The notes under the pieces were generated by a model. That model saw only the letters and a program-made list of their open reading frames with translations, did no database searches and was not told the origin of the DNA. The position numbers were made by a program, and so were the translations under genes. Positions 7,768 to 15,481 of a stretch of 17,073 nucleotides of DNA are shown here, in pieces; position 1 is the stretch's first letter; each line of letters starts with the position of its first letter. Origin of the DNA: Alphaproteobacteria bacterium UBA6149 (GTDB lineage: Bacteria; Pseudomonadota; Alphaproteobacteria; Rickettsiales; UBA998); contig DIUV01000015.1 of assembly GCA_002423155.1 (NCBI GenBank), positions 58,028 to 75,100 on the forward strand, given 5' to 3'.

Positions 7768-9324
7768 ATGGAACTGATTTCTTTCAATAACTTGGTAGAT
7801 ACCAACACCAAAAAAAATGCTCGTGCGCAAGATAAAAGCTTAGGGCATGATATTGCCTTTGGATTGCAACATAGTTTGATTTGCTTAGCTACAGATTTTC
7901 TTGATCCGTTTATCAGTAAATGGTTTCAAAGCAAACATGGCGATCATCACCATGCAGTTACCCACAAACATACTATTGGTGGCGAACTAGCTGGGGATGG
8001 CGGAGGATTTTTAGCATATCTTTTTATAAAAAGGATATTTTCTGCACCAGTAGCCAATCTGACAGCCGCCACCCAAAAAATGTTAGACCCTCTTTATATG
8101 CAATGGGGAAAAAAATCTTTAAAACCTTGGATGAAAGCCGAGAATATAGCGGTTGATTCACCTGAATACCAAGAAAAATTAGAAAATTATAAGAATTTCC
8201 AGGCAAGTAATCTGGTGGATTCCTCCATTATTGCCGCCGCTTCTACCATTACCAATGTTGCTGCTCAACGCGCTTTGGGTAATAAACAAACTTACGCTGT
8301 GATTCTCACCAGCAAATTAATTGGCACTGCCCTTACTCTGGGCTCTATGCTGGGCATGCGCGCCGCCCTGCCCACCAGCACACAAACCATTGATAATGAA
8401 CTAAATGAGCGTTATTTTTCCAAAATAATTCATCACGTCCGCAAATTATTTGGTGACGACACGCAAGACCAAAAGAAAGATTATATACCAGATACTTATA
8501 TTGGACACCAAAATCTATTCAGCGCGGCTCCCATTATAGATAGCAATTTAGAGGGTGAACCTCGCAAAGCAGCAATTAATATGCTCGCACAACATGCACA
8601 AGGTTTAAATTTGCAAAACCCAGTAATATTAGAAAAATTTATAGCAGAAGAAAAAGAACTAATATCGGCAATGCTAGATATTTTCTCCCCCGAAGGAGTA
8701 TTTGCCCAAACATTAGCCAAAAAACATTATGATATTATTTGCCAATTACACGGGCTTAAACATAACAGCACCAATTTAGGTGCAGCAGAATTATTACAAG
8801 AAGCATCTAAAGAAAGCATCCAAAGCATTATACTAAACCGACGCGACGATTTATTTGCTACTCGCAAATTACTAAATGATATGACCGCCATCAGCGAGCT
8901 AAAAGATTTAAATATAACCGGCGCTCCACATAATAATTCCCCCCTTTCACAAGAAAAAAAAGAGAAACTAATTGAAAGTCTGTTACTGGCAAAAAACAAT
9001 GCCAAAGCAGAACCAGCAGTACATATTTATGCCACTGCCAAGGGACAACTTATTGAGCATCAGGCGTTGTCTTTTTGTTTTGATCCCGAAAATAATGTAA
9101 CGCAAATTTTGGCTGAAGAATTACAAAAACGCCTCCCCCAATTTGCCCAAGATAAACTATCCAGCATCGCCAAAAATTATATGTCCGCTCGCCAAGCAGC
9201 TGCCATTAAAATTGTCGATGCATTTCAACTGGATTCCGATATAGCAACCCAAGCAATAGAGCGTTCGGAAGCTATACGGACACGCCATAAAATTGGCAGC
9301 AACCCACAAATATCTATAAACTAA
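7768..9324 (+). CDS. Unrecognised protein with His-rich motif, Fur-box operon gene 1
   Basis: A 518-residue protein I cannot assign to a known family. The start ATG follows GAGGTG (7753-7758) at 9 bases, so it is well supported. There is no signal peptide. Residues 25-110 look like the conserved core: GHDIAFGLQHSLICLATDFL (26-45), then a His cluster H57, H60, H61, H62, H66, H68 (HGDHHHAVTHKH), then the Gly-rich GGELAGDGGGFLAYL. Two hydrophobic stretches (about 152-166 and 175-200) could be membrane helices or amphipathic hairpins. The C-terminal half (210-518) is charged, probably helical and soluble. The His cluster suggests metal binding; this is inference. It is the first gene behind a promoter with two Fur boxes, 15 bases ahead of the next gene, so iron-responsive expression is likely. 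A role in metal handling or in adaptation to iron starvation would fit, but no function is shown by sequence. Confidence 0.85.
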   Translation: MELISFNNLVDTNTKKNARAQDKSLGHDIAFGLQHSLICLATDFLDPFISKWFQSKHGDHHHAVTHKHTIGGELAGDGGGFLAYLFIKRIFSAPVANLTAATQKMLDPLYMQWGKKSLKPWMKAENIAVDSPEYQEKLENYKNFQASNLVDSSIIAAASTITNVAAQRALGNKQTYAVILTSKLIGTALTLGSMLGMRAALPTSTQTIDNELNERYFSKIIHHVRKLFGDDTQDQKKDYIPDTYIGHQNLFSAAPIIDSNLEGEPRKAAINMLAQHAQGLNLQNPVILEKFIAEEKELISAMLDIFSPEGVFAQTLAKKHYDIICQLHGLKHNSTNLGAAELLQEASKESIQSIILNRRDDLFATRKLLNDMTAISELKDLNITGAPHNNSPLSQEKKEKLIESLLLAKNNAKAEPAVHIYATAKGQLIEHQALSFCFDPENNVTQILAEELQKRLPQFAQDKLSSIAKNYMSARQAAAIKIVDAFQLDSDIATQAIERSEAIRTRHKIGSNPQISIN

Positions 9325-9339
9325 ACAAGGATAATCAAC

Positions 9340-10593
9340 ATGTTATTACGTTCTTTATTATTCACCACCATCATTACTGGTCTAACTATCAGCGCGGCTC
9401 AAGCGGCAGAAAACAAATATGTGCAGCATAATTATGTTGCCAATAAAGATATATATAAGCCTGAAATCAGCACCGAACCTACGCTGGTAAACGCATGGGG
9501 AATTGCCATTCGTCCCAAAGGTGCGGGAGGGCATTTTTGGGTAACGGCTAAAGATATTAGCTATGAATATGTTGGCGATGTTAGCGCATCCACAGATAAA
9601 AAATTACAGACACTACATCAGGATAATTTAAAAACCGTCAAGCTCCCCGTGGGTGGCGATGATAAATTTGCAACCGGCGTAGTATTTTCCGACAGTAAAG
9701 AACATTTTGTAATCACTCAAAATATAGATAATGCCGAACCAATAACCGCTCCCGCAAAATTTTTATTTGCCAGCGACGGAGGAATAATTTCCGCCTGGAC
9801 CGAACGCAAAAAACCAGATGGCAGCTTTGACCGTGCAGGCGAAGCTATTCCCGTAATAGATCAATCAAAGGACGGAGCACAATTTTTTGGTTTAGCTATC
9901 AGCCATGATTACACAAGACTTTATGCGGCAGATTTTGGGGAGCAACCAGCAATCAAAACATTTAACGGAAAATTCCAACCTGAAGAAATAACTTTTGATA
10001 ATCCCTTTGATGAAAATAAGAACGGAAAAATTGATGCTGGCGAATATGCCCCGTTCAACATACAAGCACTTACTAATCACAAAGGTGAAAATCATATTTT
10101 TGTTACCTACGCCAAAACCCAAACCTGCCCCCAAGATGAAATTGAAAAAGGCACTTGCGAAAAGAATGCTATCTTCGCAGGAGAAGAAGACACTTCTCAA
10201 GCAGGACAAGGGAAGCTCGCAGAATTTACCGAAGATGGAAAATTAGTTAGAATCTGGACAACGCGCGGAAAATTAAATGCCCCGTGGGGACTTGCCTATG
10301 CTCCAGCTAATTTCGGTAAATTATCCAATATGTTACTAGTGGGTAATTTTGGTGATGGCACCATAAGCGCATTCCATCCACGCACCCATAAATTTGTAGA
10401 TTTTGTACGCGATGAAAAAGGGAAAGTAATTAAAATTGATAAAATCTGGGGCTTATTATTCGGCAATGGCGAAAGCTTAGGCGACACCAACACCTTATAT
10501 TTCGCCGCCGGTCCCGATGATGAAAAAGACGGTTTATTCGGCAGCTTAAAAACACCTCCCATTGAAGAAGAAAATAACGAGGAGAAAAAATAA
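9340..10593 (+). CDS. Exported TIGR03118-family beta-propeller-like protein
   Basis: A 417-residue protein with a clear signal peptide (LLRSLLFTTIITGLTISAAQA, about residues 2-22, cleaved after AQA). The mature part has the blocks I associate with the TIGR03118 family: LVNAWGIAIRP near the start, YAPFNIQ at 236-242, LNAPWGLAYAPANFG (312-326), LLVGNFGDGTISAFHP (332-347) and NTLYFAAGPDDEKDGLFG (384-401). The fold is expected to be a secreted or periplasmic beta-propeller; the function of the family is unknown to me. Residues 224-235 (DENKNGKIDAGE) form a textbook EF-hand calcium loop just before YAPFN. C263 and C273 could form a disulfide. The tail is Glu-rich. Shine-Dalgarno AAGGAT lies 7 bases before ATG. 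It is the second gene of the predicted Fur-regulated operon and overlaps the next gene by one base (TAATG). Confidence 0.88.
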   Translation: MLLRSLLFTTIITGLTISAAQAAENKYVQHNYVANKDIYKPEISTEPTLVNAWGIAIRPKGAGGHFWVTAKDISYEYVGDVSASTDKKLQTLHQDNLKTVKLPVGGDDKFATGVVFSDSKEHFVITQNIDNAEPITAPAKFLFASDGGIISAWTERKKPDGSFDRAGEAIPVIDQSKDGAQFFGLAISHDYTRLYAADFGEQPAIKTFNGKFQPEEITFDNPFDENKNGKIDAGEYAPFNIQALTNHKGENHIFVTYAKTQTCPQDEIEKGTCEKNAIFAGEEDTSQAGQGKLAEFTEDGKLVRIWTTRGKLNAPWGLAYAPANFGKLSNMLLVGNFGDGTISAFHPRTHKFVDFVRDEKGKVIKIDKIWGLLFGNGESLGDTNTLYFAAGPDDEKDGLFGSLKTPPIEEENNEEKK

Positions 10594-10796
10594 TGTTCGC
10601 TTACAAACCGATGCTTACCATCATCCATATAAGCGCAGCAATCTATAATTTATTCTTCGTTTATACACCATTACATAATTGGTCTTACGGCTTTATGGTC
10701 GTGCAATATATCAGCATCCCCCTGTTAGTAATAACTGGGGCGTTGCTGGTGCGTGAAAAAAAGAAAAATGCCAGATATTACGATCATACACTATAA
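10593..10796 (+). CDS. Small two-helix membrane protein, Fur-box operon gene 3
   Basis: A 67-residue protein of unknown function. Hydrophobic segments at about 6-25 (PMLTIIHISAAIYNLFFVYT) and 32-53 (YGFMVVQYISIPLLVITGAL) predict two transmembrane helices joined by a short aromatic loop; the tail REKKKNARYYDHTL is basic and probably cytoplasmic. ATG overlaps the stop of the TIGR03118 gene (TAATG) and has GGAG about 9 bases upstream within the preceding coding end, so translational coupling is likely. The short length is offset by this coupling and by the clean helix pattern, which make it a credible gene. It may anchor or assist the exported partner; that is inference. Confidence 0.75.
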   Translation: MFAYKPMLTIIHISAAIYNLFFVYTPLHNWSYGFMVVQYISIPLLVITGALLVREKKKNARYYDHTL

Positions 10797-10802
10797 CAAA
10801 AT

Positions 10803-11555
10803 CTAAGCCGCACTTAATTTTTCCATAATCTCGTCCGAAATCTCGAAATTACAGGTTACTTCCTGCACATCGTCATTATCTTCCAACACGTCAATTAATT
10901 TAAACAAGCTCCGCGCCTGATCTTCATCTATTGGCGTGCTGATTTTTGGTATCCAAGCTAATTTTGCTGATGTGGCGTCCCCAAATTTTTGCTCCAAAGC
11001 GGCGGATACTTCATGAAAAGCTTCCATCGCACAAGAAACTAAATGCTCATTTTCATCACTGGCGCAATCATCTGCTCCTGCATCAATAGCCGCTTCTAGC
11101 ATGGCATCTTCACTCGCCGATTTAAGCGGATAACGAATTTGTCCCACGCGGTCGAACATAAAACTAACACTGCCGGACTCACCTAAGTTCCCGGCATATT
11201 TAGAAAAAGCCGCGCGCACGTCCGAAGCTGTGCGGTTACGGTTATCGGTCAAAGCATCCACAATCACCGCCACGCCACCAGCGCCATAACCCTCATAACG
11301 AATTTCGTCATAATTATCGGTATTCGTCTCGCCTGAGCCGCGTTTAATGGCGTTTTCTATCTTATCACGCGGCATGTTTTGTACTCGTGCCGCCAAAATG
11401 GCTGCTCGTAAACGGGGGTTAGAAGCAGGATCGGGCAACCCCGACTTAGTCGCAATAATAATCTCGCGGATAATCTTGGTAAAAATTTTCGCACGTTTTT
11501 TATCCTGCGCACCTTTTCGGTGCATAATATTCTTAAACTGGGAATGTCCTGCCAT
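10803..11555 (-). CDS. yebC: YebC/PmpR-family protein
   Basis: A 250-residue protein of the YebC/PmpR family (TACO1 in mitochondria). Members have been described as DNA-binding regulators and, more recently, as translation factors that relieve ribosome stalling at proline-rich stretches. The signature N-terminus MAGHSQFKNIMHRKGAQDKK is present, followed by IFTKIIREI, the NPRLRAAI block (46-53), NMPRDKIENAIKRG (60-73), EIRYEGYGAGGVAVIV (84-99), LTDNRNRT and the SGSVSFMF block (127-134). The length is normal for the family. ATG is preceded by GGAG (11562-11565 as CTCC on the plus strand). The gene is convergent with the Fur-box operon, with only 6 bases between the stops and no obvious terminator. 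Confidence 0.96.
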   Translation of the reverse strand: MAGHSQFKNIMHRKGAQDKKRAKIFTKIIREIIIATKSGLPDPASNPRLRAAILAARVQNMPRDKIENAIKRGSGETNTDNYDEIRYEGYGAGGVAVIVDALTDNRNRTASDVRAAFSKYAGNLGESGSVSFMFDRVGQIRYPLKSASEDAMLEAAIDAGADDCASDENEHLVSCAMEAFHEVSAALEQKFGDATSAKLAWIPKISTPIDEDQARSLFKLIDVLEDNDDVQEVTCNFEISDEIMEKLSAA

Positions 11556-11742
11556 TTTCTTCTCCGCTTTTTATTTTTTAGGAGTTGTTTATGGCATGTT
11601 TTTAGCTTAATTGGCAAGAATTTATGAACCAACAAATTATGTTTTAAAATAACGAGAAACCGCTTTAAGTTATAATTAATATATGTTAAACATGTCATGT
11701 CTTTTGCATAATTTTCGCTAAAGGACATTTTCCTTTTCTCTA

Positions 11743-11759
11743 AAGCAGCTTAGCTGCTT
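11743..11759. repeat. Short perfect hairpin in the leader of the 115-residue gene
   Basis: AAGCAGC, loop TTA, GCTGCTT: a perfect 7-bp stem located 20 bases before the start codon at 11780. A second small palindrome, CCCTAGGG, follows at about 11767-11774 and runs into the G-rich ribosome-binding site. It may be a leader structure controlling translation; no known riboswitch was recognised. Confidence 0.4.
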
Positions 11760-11779
11760 ACACCACCCTAGGGGGTTTT

Positions 11780-12127
11780 ATGAAAACGCAAGAACATCAA
11801 GCATGGCTGCTTGCCATTGCTTTAAAAACTAGCCACTCATCTGGCATACTAGCTGGAAGAGCACAGGAAATTATGTTGGAGTTTCCAACAGAAATGCCTG
11901 GAAAACTTCATGATATTTTTCAAGAAGTCTCCACAGACTTGCTGAAAGTATCCTCTGCCCCCGACTTATTGGCGGCATATATCGTCAACAAGGTGATTGA
12001 TTTGAGAACACTCATCCAAAAACCCAGAACAACTATGGGTATAAGGGATGATGACAGATTACATTTTGTCATCGACCTACTTAAAGAAATTGCCGCTGAA
12101 CTGGCAAAAAAACCAGTTCAAGAGTAA
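11780..12127 (+). CDS. Hypothetical small soluble protein
   Basis: A 115-residue protein not assigned to a family. It is predicted to be all-helical and soluble: HQAWLLAIALKTSH at 6-19, AQEIMLEFP at 28-36, a heptad-like LHDIFQEVSTDLLKV region (43-57), LLAAYIVNKVIDLRTLI (63-79) and a C-terminal helix LHFVIDLLKEIAAELAKK (94-111). There is no signal peptide or membrane segment. ATG follows AGGGGG with a 4-base gap, a strong though close ribosome-binding site. The gene stands alone and is followed after 6 bases by a strong bidirectional terminator, which supports it being a real transcription unit. AT content and codon use look like the neighbours. TATAAT at 11671-11676 could be its -10, but no matching -35 is seen. 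Confidence 0.65.
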   Translation: MKTQEHQAWLLAIALKTSHSSGILAGRAQEIMLEFPTEMPGKLHDIFQEVSTDLLKVSSAPDLLAAYIVNKVIDLRTLIQKPRTTMGIRDDDRLHFVIDLLKEIAAELAKKPVQE

Positions 12128-12133
12128 TTGCAA

Positions 12134-12172
12134 CAAAAAAGCGTGCCAACCAAAAATTGGCGCGCTTTTTTT
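12134..12172. terminator. Bidirectional intrinsic terminator
   Basis: A-run, then GCGTGCCAA, loop, TTGGCGCGC, then a T-run: a GC-rich stem of 9 bp (one G-T type mismatch), extended by A-T pairs and flanked by A and T tracts on both sides. It can terminate the plus-strand 115-residue gene and the minus-strand holC, which converge here. Confidence 0.85.
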
Positions 12173-12177
12173 ACCGC

Positions 12178-12621
12178 CTAATTCCAACCACCAGCTTCAT
12201 TTTGTTTATTATACACCAATGTAAAATCCGCCTCTTTATAAGCACTCCAGCGCGTTCTTGCGGCGGCTGCTTGCTCATCATCACGCCCATCAAACATATC
12301 GCAAACGCGAGTGTAACCACTCACATCCTCAAACTTCGCCCCATTGATAATAATCAATAAAGTAGCTGCATTTAAGTTTTCCTGTGTATGGGTCAACAAA
12401 ATTGGTTGCTGAACAGCGTATTTTTCATCCGCCGCAGTAGAATGCGCTAAAAAACTATTAGGCACAATTTTCCATAAAGCCTCGTCCAACCACCCACATT
12501 GCTGCTCGCTCCCATGCACGAGAATCCGCGAGAATCCACCGGATTGAGCACGCTCTAACAATTTTGCTAAAGCGTTTTCTAAAGGAGTGTGCAGTAAATG
12601 ATAAAAATGAATATCGGGCAT
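12178..12621 (-). CDS. holC: DNA polymerase III chi subunit
   Basis: The chi subunit of the clamp loader, which with psi links DNA polymerase III holoenzyme to SSB on the lagging strand. It is 147 residues, the same length as the E. coli protein. Family features are the N-terminal IHFYHLLHTPLENALAKLLE helix, LVHGSEQQCGWLDEALWK (34-51), the SFLAHSTA segment, PILLTHTQENLNAATLLIII (73-92) and the C-terminal RTRWSAYKEADFTLVYNKQN helix/strand. ATG at 12621 follows GAGG with a 7-base gap. That GAGG lies inside one arm of a large inverted repeat separating holC from pepA. It is probably transcribed with pepA, the usual alphaproteobacterial order, and ends at the bidirectional terminator. Confidence 0.92.
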   Translation of the reverse strand: MPDIHFYHLLHTPLENALAKLLERAQSGGFSRILVHGSEQQCGWLDEALWKIVPNSFLAHSTAADEKYAVQQPILLTHTQENLNAATLLIIINGAKFEDVSGYTRVCDMFDGRDDEQAAAARTRWSAYKEADFTLVYNKQNEAGGWN

Positions 12622-12623
12622 TT

Positions 12624-12769
12624 TAAGACCTCTGCTTAATGCTACTGCGCTGGACTTCTAAGCACCAAGTTATTGAGAAACAATACTCACGTACAGATGT
12701 ACGCTCCGTTTATTTTTTAATAACTTGGTGCTTATAAGCCTCAGCGCAGCGCATTACGCAGAGGTCTTA
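12624..12769. repeat. Large inverted repeat between pepA and holC
   Basis: Left arm 12624-12674 and right arm 12719-12769 (51 bases each) are reverse complements apart from about five mismatches and two single-base gaps. The outer TAAGACCTCTGC and the inner TAAGCACCAAGTTATT are perfect. The 44-base loop contains a smaller hairpin (12690-12694 with 12699-12703, CGTAC/GTACG). In the pepA-holC transcript this would fold into a stem of about 50 bp. The distal arm includes GAGG (12629-12632), the holC ribosome-binding site. There is no U-run, so it is not a simple terminator. It could be a MITE-like insertion or a regulatory structure. Confidence 0.85.
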
Positions 12770-12790
12770 TTTTTAGAAATTTATCTAAAA

Positions 12791-14302
12791 TCAATCCTCA
12801 TAATCCGCAGCCAGTGCATCCAACAACTTCACTCCAAAAGCGGTTGCTCCCTTCGCACAAATAGCTGAATCTTTTTTGCCCCAAGCGGTGCCAGCAATAT
12901 CCAAATGCGCCCAGGGATAGTCATTGACAAAACGTTGTAAGAATTGCGCGGCGGTAATGCTGCCAGCTTCACGCCCTTCACCCACATTTTGCATATCTGC
13001 CACGGGAGAATTGATTTGTTTGTCATAAACATCTCCCAACGGCAGGCGCCATAATTCTTCGCCTACTTTTTGTCCTAGACTATGTAATTTATCTGCTAAT
13101 TTATCATTGTTAGAAAATAATCCTGCGCGGCTAGTGCCGAGTGCAATTAAAATTGCTCCCGTAAGGGTGGCCAAATCAACGATTAATTCTGGTTTGAAGC
13201 GGTTTTGTGTGTACCATAAAGCATCCGCCAACACTAACCGCCCTTCGGCATCGGTATTGATAACTTCAATCGTCTGCCCAGACATAGAAGTAACTACATC
13301 GCCGGGACGTTGAGCATTACCATCCGGCATATTTTCCACCAGACCAACTACGCCCACAACATTAACCTTCGCTTTACGCAAAGCCAATGCCTTCAAAGCG
13401 CCAATTACCGCCGCTGATCCGCACATATCAAATTTCATTTCTTCCATGCCGCCAGCCGGTTTGATGCTGATGCCACCAGTATCAAAAGTTACGCCTTTGC
13501 CCACATAAGCCAAAGGTTTTTGCTTTTTATCGCCACCTTTCCACTGCATTACCACCAATTGTGATTCGCGCACCGAACCTTGCCCTACGCCTAACAGTGA
13601 GCCCATGCCCAGAGCTTGCATTTGCTCTTCACCCAGCACTTCTACTTCCACGCCCAAATCTGCCAGCTCTAAGCAGCGCTCTGCCAGACTTGCAGGATAA
13701 ATAACATTAGCAGGCTCACTTGCTACTTCACGGGTAAGTAAAATACCCTCAAATAACGGCTGTAACGAACCCAACCAAATTTTTTCTGCCTGTTTAGTAT
13801 GTTCAGTCGCAATATGGATGGCTTGCAAAGTAGGTTTTTCTTCGGCTTTTTCTTTGGTGCGATATTTATCAAAGCGCCAGTTACGCAAAAATGCTCCCAA
13901 TACAAACCGCGCTTCTGCTTCGCCTTTTTTTAATTTTTTATATTCAGGTATAGCATCCGCGGTTACGTGCAAACTGGTCAGACGCAAACGATTAGCTTCT
14001 ACGGTTAAAGAACCACCAGCATTTTCCCATAAAAGCGCATCCGCATCTTTTTCTTTGCCAATCCCTACAAAAATAGCATAATCTGCCCCCAGAGCGCTCG
14101 GCGCCAACACACTGACTAATTTCCCTTTTTCACCCTTAAAACTACCCACCGACAAAGCACGTTTGAGCAAGCCACCACTTGCCTTATCTGCTTGAGCAGC
14201 CAAAGGAGAAAGCTTTAAATCATCTCCGACAAAAAACACCACGCCGCGACCAGCAGCTTTATCATTTAATGCAGAAGTTAGTGGAATAAATTCTAATTTC
14301 AT
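12791..14302 (-). CDS. pepA: Leucyl aminopeptidase (M17, cytosol aminopeptidase)
   Basis: A cytosolic two-metal aminopeptidase that removes N-terminal residues such as Leu from peptides; in some bacteria it also binds DNA (XerCD accessory factor, carAB regulator). It is 503 residues, the normal length. The N-terminal macro-like domain spans about 1-170 and the catalytic domain about 180-500. The M17 signature NTDAEGRL is at 349-356. Metal ligands by alignment to the family are K269, D274 (GKGVTFDTGG), D292, D351 and E353, with catalytic K281 and R355; all are present. Upstream AAAAGG lies about 9 bases before ATG. It is divergent from lptF, with 99 bases between the starts, and followed by holC after the large inverted repeat. 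Confidence 0.97.
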   Translation of the reverse strand: MKLEFIPLTSALNDKAAGRGVVFFVGDDLKLSPLAAQADKASGGLLKRALSVGSFKGEKGKLVSVLAPSALGADYAIFVGIGKEKDADALLWENAGGSLTVEANRLRLTSLHVTADAIPEYKKLKKGEAEARFVLGAFLRNWRFDKYRTKEKAEEKPTLQAIHIATEHTKQAEKIWLGSLQPLFEGILLTREVASEPANVIYPASLAERCLELADLGVEVEVLGEEQMQALGMGSLLGVGQGSVRESQLVVMQWKGGDKKQKPLAYVGKGVTFDTGGISIKPAGGMEEMKFDMCGSAAVIGALKALALRKAKVNVVGVVGLVENMPDGNAQRPGDVVTSMSGQTIEVINTDAEGRLVLADALWYTQNRFKPELIVDLATLTGAILIALGTSRAGLFSNNDKLADKLHSLGQKVGEELWRLPLGDVYDKQINSPVADMQNVGEGREAGSITAAQFLQRFVNDYPWAHLDIAGTAWGKKDSAICAKGATAFGVKLLDALAADYED

Positions 14303-14401
14303 GGGTTAGACCTTTTATATTTGAGGTTTTTTCTAATTCTTGCTACAGGACATAATTCTTGTTAGAGAATATATGGGCACTTAAATTTAAATACAGAAAA
14401 A

Positions 14402-15481
14402 ATGTTAAAATATAATCTCTATATATTAAAGTTACTGGCTGCACCTGCGGCATTAGTTACTTTATCTCTTACCAGCATCATCTGGTTGACGCAAGCATTG
14501 CGCTATGTAGATTTTATAATTAATCGGGGATTAGACTTGCATGATTTCTTTTATTTAACTTTTCTTTTAACTCCTTCTTTATTGTTAATTGTTATTCCCC
14601 CATCTTTATTTATCGCCACACTTTTCACCTATCAAAAACTATCGGGCGAAAGCGAATTAATTGCACTGCAAGCTGGCGGATTAAGCCCATGGCAATTAGC
14701 ACGCCCAGCATTAATCGCTGGGACAATTGGGGCAATATTATGTTATTTATTTGCGCTTATACTAGTTCCCTTATCACGGCAGGAATTCAAAAACACGCAA
14801 GCCTATCTGCGCGATAATTACGCATCAATTTTATTACAAGAAGATGTATTTAATTCGCCCATCGACGGATTAACTTTATTTATTAGAGAACGTGATAAAG
14901 ACGGGAAATTAAAAGGCGTAATTGTGCATGACGAGCGCAACAAAGAAAAAACCGGGCAAGAAATAACCATGATGGCGCGAGAAGCACAATTAATACAAAC
15001 CACCTCAGGCGCCAGCTTTTATCTAACCGATGGCATGCAACAAGAAAGAAAAAACGGGCGCGTTTCCTGGTTAAATTTTGACAGCTATAATTTAGATTTA
15101 AGCCTCTATAATTCGCAATCAGGCAAGCGCGAGCCAGGGGTGGAAGAAAAATCGCTGCGCGCATTATTCAGCTATCAAGGCAATGTTGCTGCGCAACAAA
15201 AACATCGCGCAGAAGCGCACCAACGACTGACCTGGGCACTTTATGCCCTGACTTTAACGTTGTTAGCCGCCGCTTTTGTACAAAAAACCAGTTTCAACCG
15301 TAACCGCCAATGGAAAAATCTGTTGATTAGCTCAATAATTGCTCTAACCTTAATGCTAGCTGCTTTAAGCATCAGCAATGTTGTTGTGCGCGTTCCCCTA
15401 CTTTGGTTTGCGCCCTATTTATTAGCAATTGCCGCACTTGCCGCAAGTTTAAAACTTAACTCTAATAACAAAAAATTATGA
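14402..15481 (+). CDS. lptF: LPS export permease LptF
   Basis: Inner-membrane permease subunit of the LptB2FG transporter, which extracts lipopolysaccharide and feeds it to the periplasmic Lpt bridge. It is 359 residues with six predicted transmembrane helices (about 13-31, 51-77, 100-123, 275-293, 306-324, 331-350) and a periplasmic beta-jellyroll domain between helices 3 and 4 (about 125-270). The family coupling segment SGESELIALQAGGLSPWQLA (81-100) is clear; in LptF/G this region contacts the LptB ATPase. The Shine-Dalgarno sequence before ATG 14402 is weak. The stop overlaps the lptG start by ATGA, so the pair is cotranslated. The LptF assignment rather than LptG rests on being first of the pair and on sequence style. 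Confidence 0.93.
   Translation: MLKYNLYILKLLAAPAALVTLSLTSIIWLTQALRYVDFIINRGLDLHDFFYLTFLLTPSLLLIVIPPSLFIATLFTYQKLSGESELIALQAGGLSPWQLARPALIAGTIGAILCYLFALILVPLSRQEFKNTQAYLRDNYASILLQEDVFNSPIDGLTLFIRERDKDGKLKGVIVHDERNKEKTGQEITMMAREAQLIQTTSGASFYLTDGMQQERKNGRVSWLNFDSYNLDLSLYNSQSGKREPGVEEKSLRALFSYQGNVAAQQKHRAEAHQRLTWALYALTLTLLAAAFVQKTSFNRNRQWKNLLISSIIALTLMLAALSISNVVVRVPLLWFAPYLLAIAALAASLKLNSNNKKL

Noticed and set aside
12157..12360. 67-codon plus-strand frame after the 115-residue gene
   Set aside because: It starts inside the terminator and is antisense to holC.
12624..12769. Insertion sequence with terminal inverted repeats
   Set aside because: The 44-base loop cannot encode a transposase and no target-site duplication is evident; at most it is a MITE-like element.
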